DNA of 7,778 nucleotides, from assembly GCA_028290595.1 (NCBI GenBank), contig JAQGJO010000072.1, positions 1-7,778 of the forward strand, read 5' to 3'. The notes below the pieces were generated by a model. The model was not told the origin of the DNA. It made no database searches and saw only the letters and a program-made list of their open reading frames with translations. The stretch comes from Hyphomicrobiales bacterium (GTDB taxonomy: Bacteria > Pseudomonadota > Alphaproteobacteria > Rhizobiales > Beijerinckiaceae). Below, one piece after another: positions 5,961 to 7,778 of this stretch. Position 1 is the first letter of the stretch. Every line of letters begins with the position of its first letter. Made by a program: the position numbers and the translations under genes.

Positions 5961-6644
5961 GTGCTGAGATCCGAACGACTGGCAACCGACTTCGCGACGC
6001 CGTTGCCGCTAGGACTTGAGCTGGCACAGCGGCTTGAGGCCGAGATTATCCTGCTTCGGCGCGAACCCGGAAGCCGGGTCGGTGAGGAAGAGATCAGTGC
6101 CCAGTACGGCGTCAGCCGATCGCCTGTTCGCGAGGCACTTCGTGCCCTGGAGCTCGCCGGCCTGGTGACCCGATCGCCGCGCCGCGGCGGCATCGTAGCG
6201 CCGCTGACGATCGAAAATCTGGATGCGATCTATTCCTGCCGCGTCCCGCTCGAGGGTCTGGCCGCGGCCGGGGTCGCTGCAGCGGCCGATGCGCGCACAG
6301 TCGGTGCGTTGCAGGATGCCGTCGACAGCATGGAGGCCGCACACCGGCGTGGCGACGCCGAGGCCGCGTTCTGGGCGAATGCAGCCCTCACTGACTTGCT
6401 GCACGACATGTGCGGCAATCCGGTACTGCGACGCCTGCTCGACAGCGTCAATAAGCAGGCGTTACGCTACCGTTATTACGCGTATCGCAACTCCACGGAT
6501 TTCGTCGCTTTGGCAGTCGCCGACAATACCGAGATGCTGGCCGCCATTCGCCGCAAAGATCCGGACGCCGCGCGCACTGCGACGGAGCACCTCGTGCGCA
6601 AAAGCTGGGACGTGGTCCGGGCCCATCTGGTGGCCCAACTCTGA
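5961..6644 (+). CDS. GntR/FadR-family transcriptional regulator (FCD domain)
   Basis: DNA-binding protein of 227 residues starting at GTG. An N-terminal winged helix-turn-helix occupies about 16-82: the recognition part YGVSRSPVREALRALELAGLV (split here as YGVSRSPVREAL 49-60 and RALELAGLV 61-69) is a strong GntR signature, and RSPRRGGIVA (71-80) is the wing. An all-helical C-terminal FCD effector domain runs from about 86 to 217, with CGNPVLRRLL (151-160), MLAAIRRKDPDAA (192-204) and EHL (209-211). By my alignment the usual FCD metal ligands are mostly replaced (Asn140, Thr144, Asn189); only His210 remains. It is divergent from the oxygenase-ABC operon across 116 bp, which points to control of that operon and of itself. 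The terminator at 6726-6753 follows. Confidence 0.92.
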   Translation: MLRSERLATDFATPLPLGLELAQRLEAEIILLRREPGSRVGEEEISAQYGVSRSPVREALRALELAGLVTRSPRRGGIVAPLTIENLDAIYSCRVPLEGLAAAGVAAAADARTVGALQDAVDSMEAAHRRGDAEAAFWANAALTDLLHDMCGNPVLRRLLDSVNKQALRYRYYAYRNSTDFVALAVADNTEMLAAIRRKDPDAARTATEHLVRKSWDVVRAHLVAQL

Positions 6645-6725
6645 CATTCGCATCTCATTTTCTGGTCCGGGATGGAGGACTCCGCGCGTCACAAGTCCGG
6701 CCGTTTTGCTTACTCCCGCTGCAAC

Positions 6726-6753
6726 AAAAAAGGCGCCCAACCGGGCGCCTTTT
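6726..6753. terminator. Bidirectional Rho-independent terminator between convergent genes
   Basis: GGCGCCC (6732-6738) and GGGCGCC (6743-6749) pair perfectly around an AACC loop. A-run 6726-6731 lies on one side and T-run 6750-6753 on the other, extending the stem to 11 pairs. It gives a U-tract in both directions, ending the regulator gene (+) and the ialB-like gene (-), whose stop is at 6779. Confidence 0.93.
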
Positions 6754-6778
6754 CGCATTCGCGATATAGTATCGAGAC

Positions 6779-7513
6779 TTACTTCGCGGCCGGATTGGCC
6801 GGCGGCGTGCCGCCTGCGCCGGGCGTCGCTTCCAGCTTGGCGCGGGCTTCCGCGGCGCGCTTCTGCAGTTCTTCCTGCAGCTTCTTCTGGGTTTCCTCGA
6901 ACACCTTCGGATCGGTCGGCGGGCCGTCATAGGCCTTGGCGAATTCGGCCAGCGGCAGCGGCAGCGTCAGCGGCGCGCCGTTGGAGTTGATCGCCTGCAC
7001 GATCAGGTTCTGGCCCTTCTTCAGGTTGGCCAGCAATTCCGGGGTGACTTCGTAGTCCGACATGCAGCCATTGGCGAAGCAGATCACGTAGGGGCTCTGC
7101 GCCGGCGCGTTGGCGTCGATGATGACGCGGGTGCCGTGCACGAGCTGCATGCCGAGCGGCAGCGTGACGCGAAGGATCTTTTTCGGTTCGCCTTCCGGCT
7201 CGATGATCACGGCAGCGATGACCGGCTGGCCCGATTCGATGCGGCCATCCTTGCCGGTGAAGCAGACCTGCTTGGCATTGGCGTCCTGGCCCTTGAGGCA
7301 GAACTTGGTCCAGGGCGCGTAGATCAGCTGGACCTGCTGCTCGGGGGTCGCGGGCGCGGCGGGCGCCTGGGCGGCCGGCGCCGGTGCGCCCGGCGCGGGG
7401 GCCTGGGCAAAAGCGTCAGGGGCCAGAACGCTTGCCGTCAGCGCGGTCGCCGCCAGCAGGGCGAAAACCCGCCCGCGCGGCAACACCGACGCAGCCAAGA
7501 GACGGAAATTCAT
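6779..7513 (-). CDS. Invasion-associated locus B (IalB) family exported protein
   Basis: Exported protein of 244 residues. Residues 1-36 form a signal peptide with an Arg-containing n-region, a hydrophobic core (17-30) and AFA before the cleavage site. A Pro/Ala-rich linker follows (37-57), then the IalB domain (about 58-195). The domain has APWTKFCLKG (66-75), QVCFTGKDGR (82-91), LPLGMQLVHGTRVIID (118-133) and the ICFANGC element. Its four cysteines, Cys72, Cys84, Cys145 and Cys150, probably form disulfides in the periplasm. The tail (202-230) is a charged Glu/Lys helix, likely coiled coil, ending in a Gly/Pro/Ala stretch. IalB of Bartonella promotes erythrocyte invasion; in free-living rhizobia the role is unknown and probably envelope-related. 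The ATG at 7513 is chosen because the signal peptide starts there; in-frame ATGs at 7567 and 7597 would add 18 or 28 unlikely residues. Confidence 0.9.
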   Translation of the reverse strand: MNFRLLAASVLPRGRVFALLAATALTASVLAPDAFAQAPAPGAPAPAAQAPAAPATPEQQVQLIYAPWTKFCLKGQDANAKQVCFTGKDGRIESGQPVIAAVIIEPEGEPKKILRVTLPLGMQLVHGTRVIIDANAPAQSPYVICFANGCMSDYEVTPELLANLKKGQNLIVQAINSNGAPLTLPLPLAEFAKAYDGPPTDPKVFEETQKKLQEELQKRAAEARAKLEATPGAGGTPPANPAAK

Positions 7514-7597
7514 TGCGGAAAACCCTTTCTGAACGGTGGCGCCCGGCACCCGGAGGCGGCGCTTCATCTGACCCGTTGGCGGGTGTCTCGTTGCCAA

Positions 7598-7722
7598 TTA
7601 AGGCAGATACGTGACCGGCCGCGCCGTCCTCGTCAATTGCACGCCTTCAATACAGCGGCAGACGAAAAGATCAATGGCGACAACCGCATTTGCAGCATTG
7701 CAGGCCGGAATTGATAGCAGCC
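7598..7722. other. Upstream region of the ialB-like gene, no assignable feature
   Basis: Upstream of the ialB-like gene. I see no RNA gene, strong hairpin or repeat. A minus-strand TTGATC / 16 bases / TATTGA pair near 7650-7677 is the best promoter-like match but is too weak to call. Confidence 0.4.
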
Positions 7723-7778
7723 ATGCTAAAGTTCCGGCGTGAGCTCTCGCGAATCAAACCGGACCAAAGCTCAGGTGA
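7723..7778 (+). CDS. Possible 5' end of a further gene at the right edge
   Basis: Two plus-strand frames are open to the edge: one from ATG 7723 (MLKFRRELSRIKPDQSSG) and one from GTG 7739 (reading MSSRESNRTKAQV). Neither has a good Shine-Dalgarno, and at most 18 codons are visible, so frame and product cannot be decided. A gene starting divergently from ialB is plausible but unproven. Confidence 0.2.
   Translation, partial: MLKFRRELSRIKPDQSSG

Overview
The window is GC-rich, gene-dense chromosomal DNA that looks like an alphaproteobacterium of the Bradyrhizobium/Rhodopseudomonas/Afipia group. This is inferred from an IalB-family secreted protein, HspQ, a 2-oxoglutarate oxygenase next to a PotFGHI-type importer, and long antisense open frames typical of high-GC genomes. 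No RNA gene, insertion sequence, CRISPR array or prophage was seen, and no intergenic gap exceeds 300 bases.

Left edge (1-900): the 5' part of an AEC-family carrier gene on the minus strand runs off the window. It is divergent from hspQ (+), which ends in a plausible intrinsic terminator.

Centre (1010-6644): this is the most interesting part. A five-gene minus-strand operon runs from 5844 down to 1010. In transcription order it encodes an isopenicillin-N-synthase-like 2-oxoglutarate/Fe(II) oxygenase, a periplasmic binding protein with a Tat-like signal, an ABC ATPase, and two inner-membrane permeases. Genes are separated by 62 bp, 29 bp, a 4-bp ATGA overlap, and 5 bp. The importer is of the spermidine/putrescine (PotABCD/PotFGHI) type, but the true substrate cannot be read from sequence. 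A GntR/FadR-type regulator is transcribed divergently from a 116-bp shared region. That region holds a near-palindromic FadR-like operator core on the predicted -10 box of the oxygenase operon, plus repeated TGCGCAA elements. The simplest model is a regulated uptake-and-oxidation module: the ABC system imports a small nitrogenous or cationic compound, the oxygenase modifies it, and the GntR protein represses until an effector appears.

Right part (6645-7778): the regulator gene and a convergent ialB-like gene (minus) share a strong bidirectional intrinsic terminator. The ialB-like gene encodes an exported protein with four cysteines, a Pro/Ala-rich linker and a charged helical tail. The last ~180 bp hold its upstream region and possibly the first codons of another plus-strand gene.
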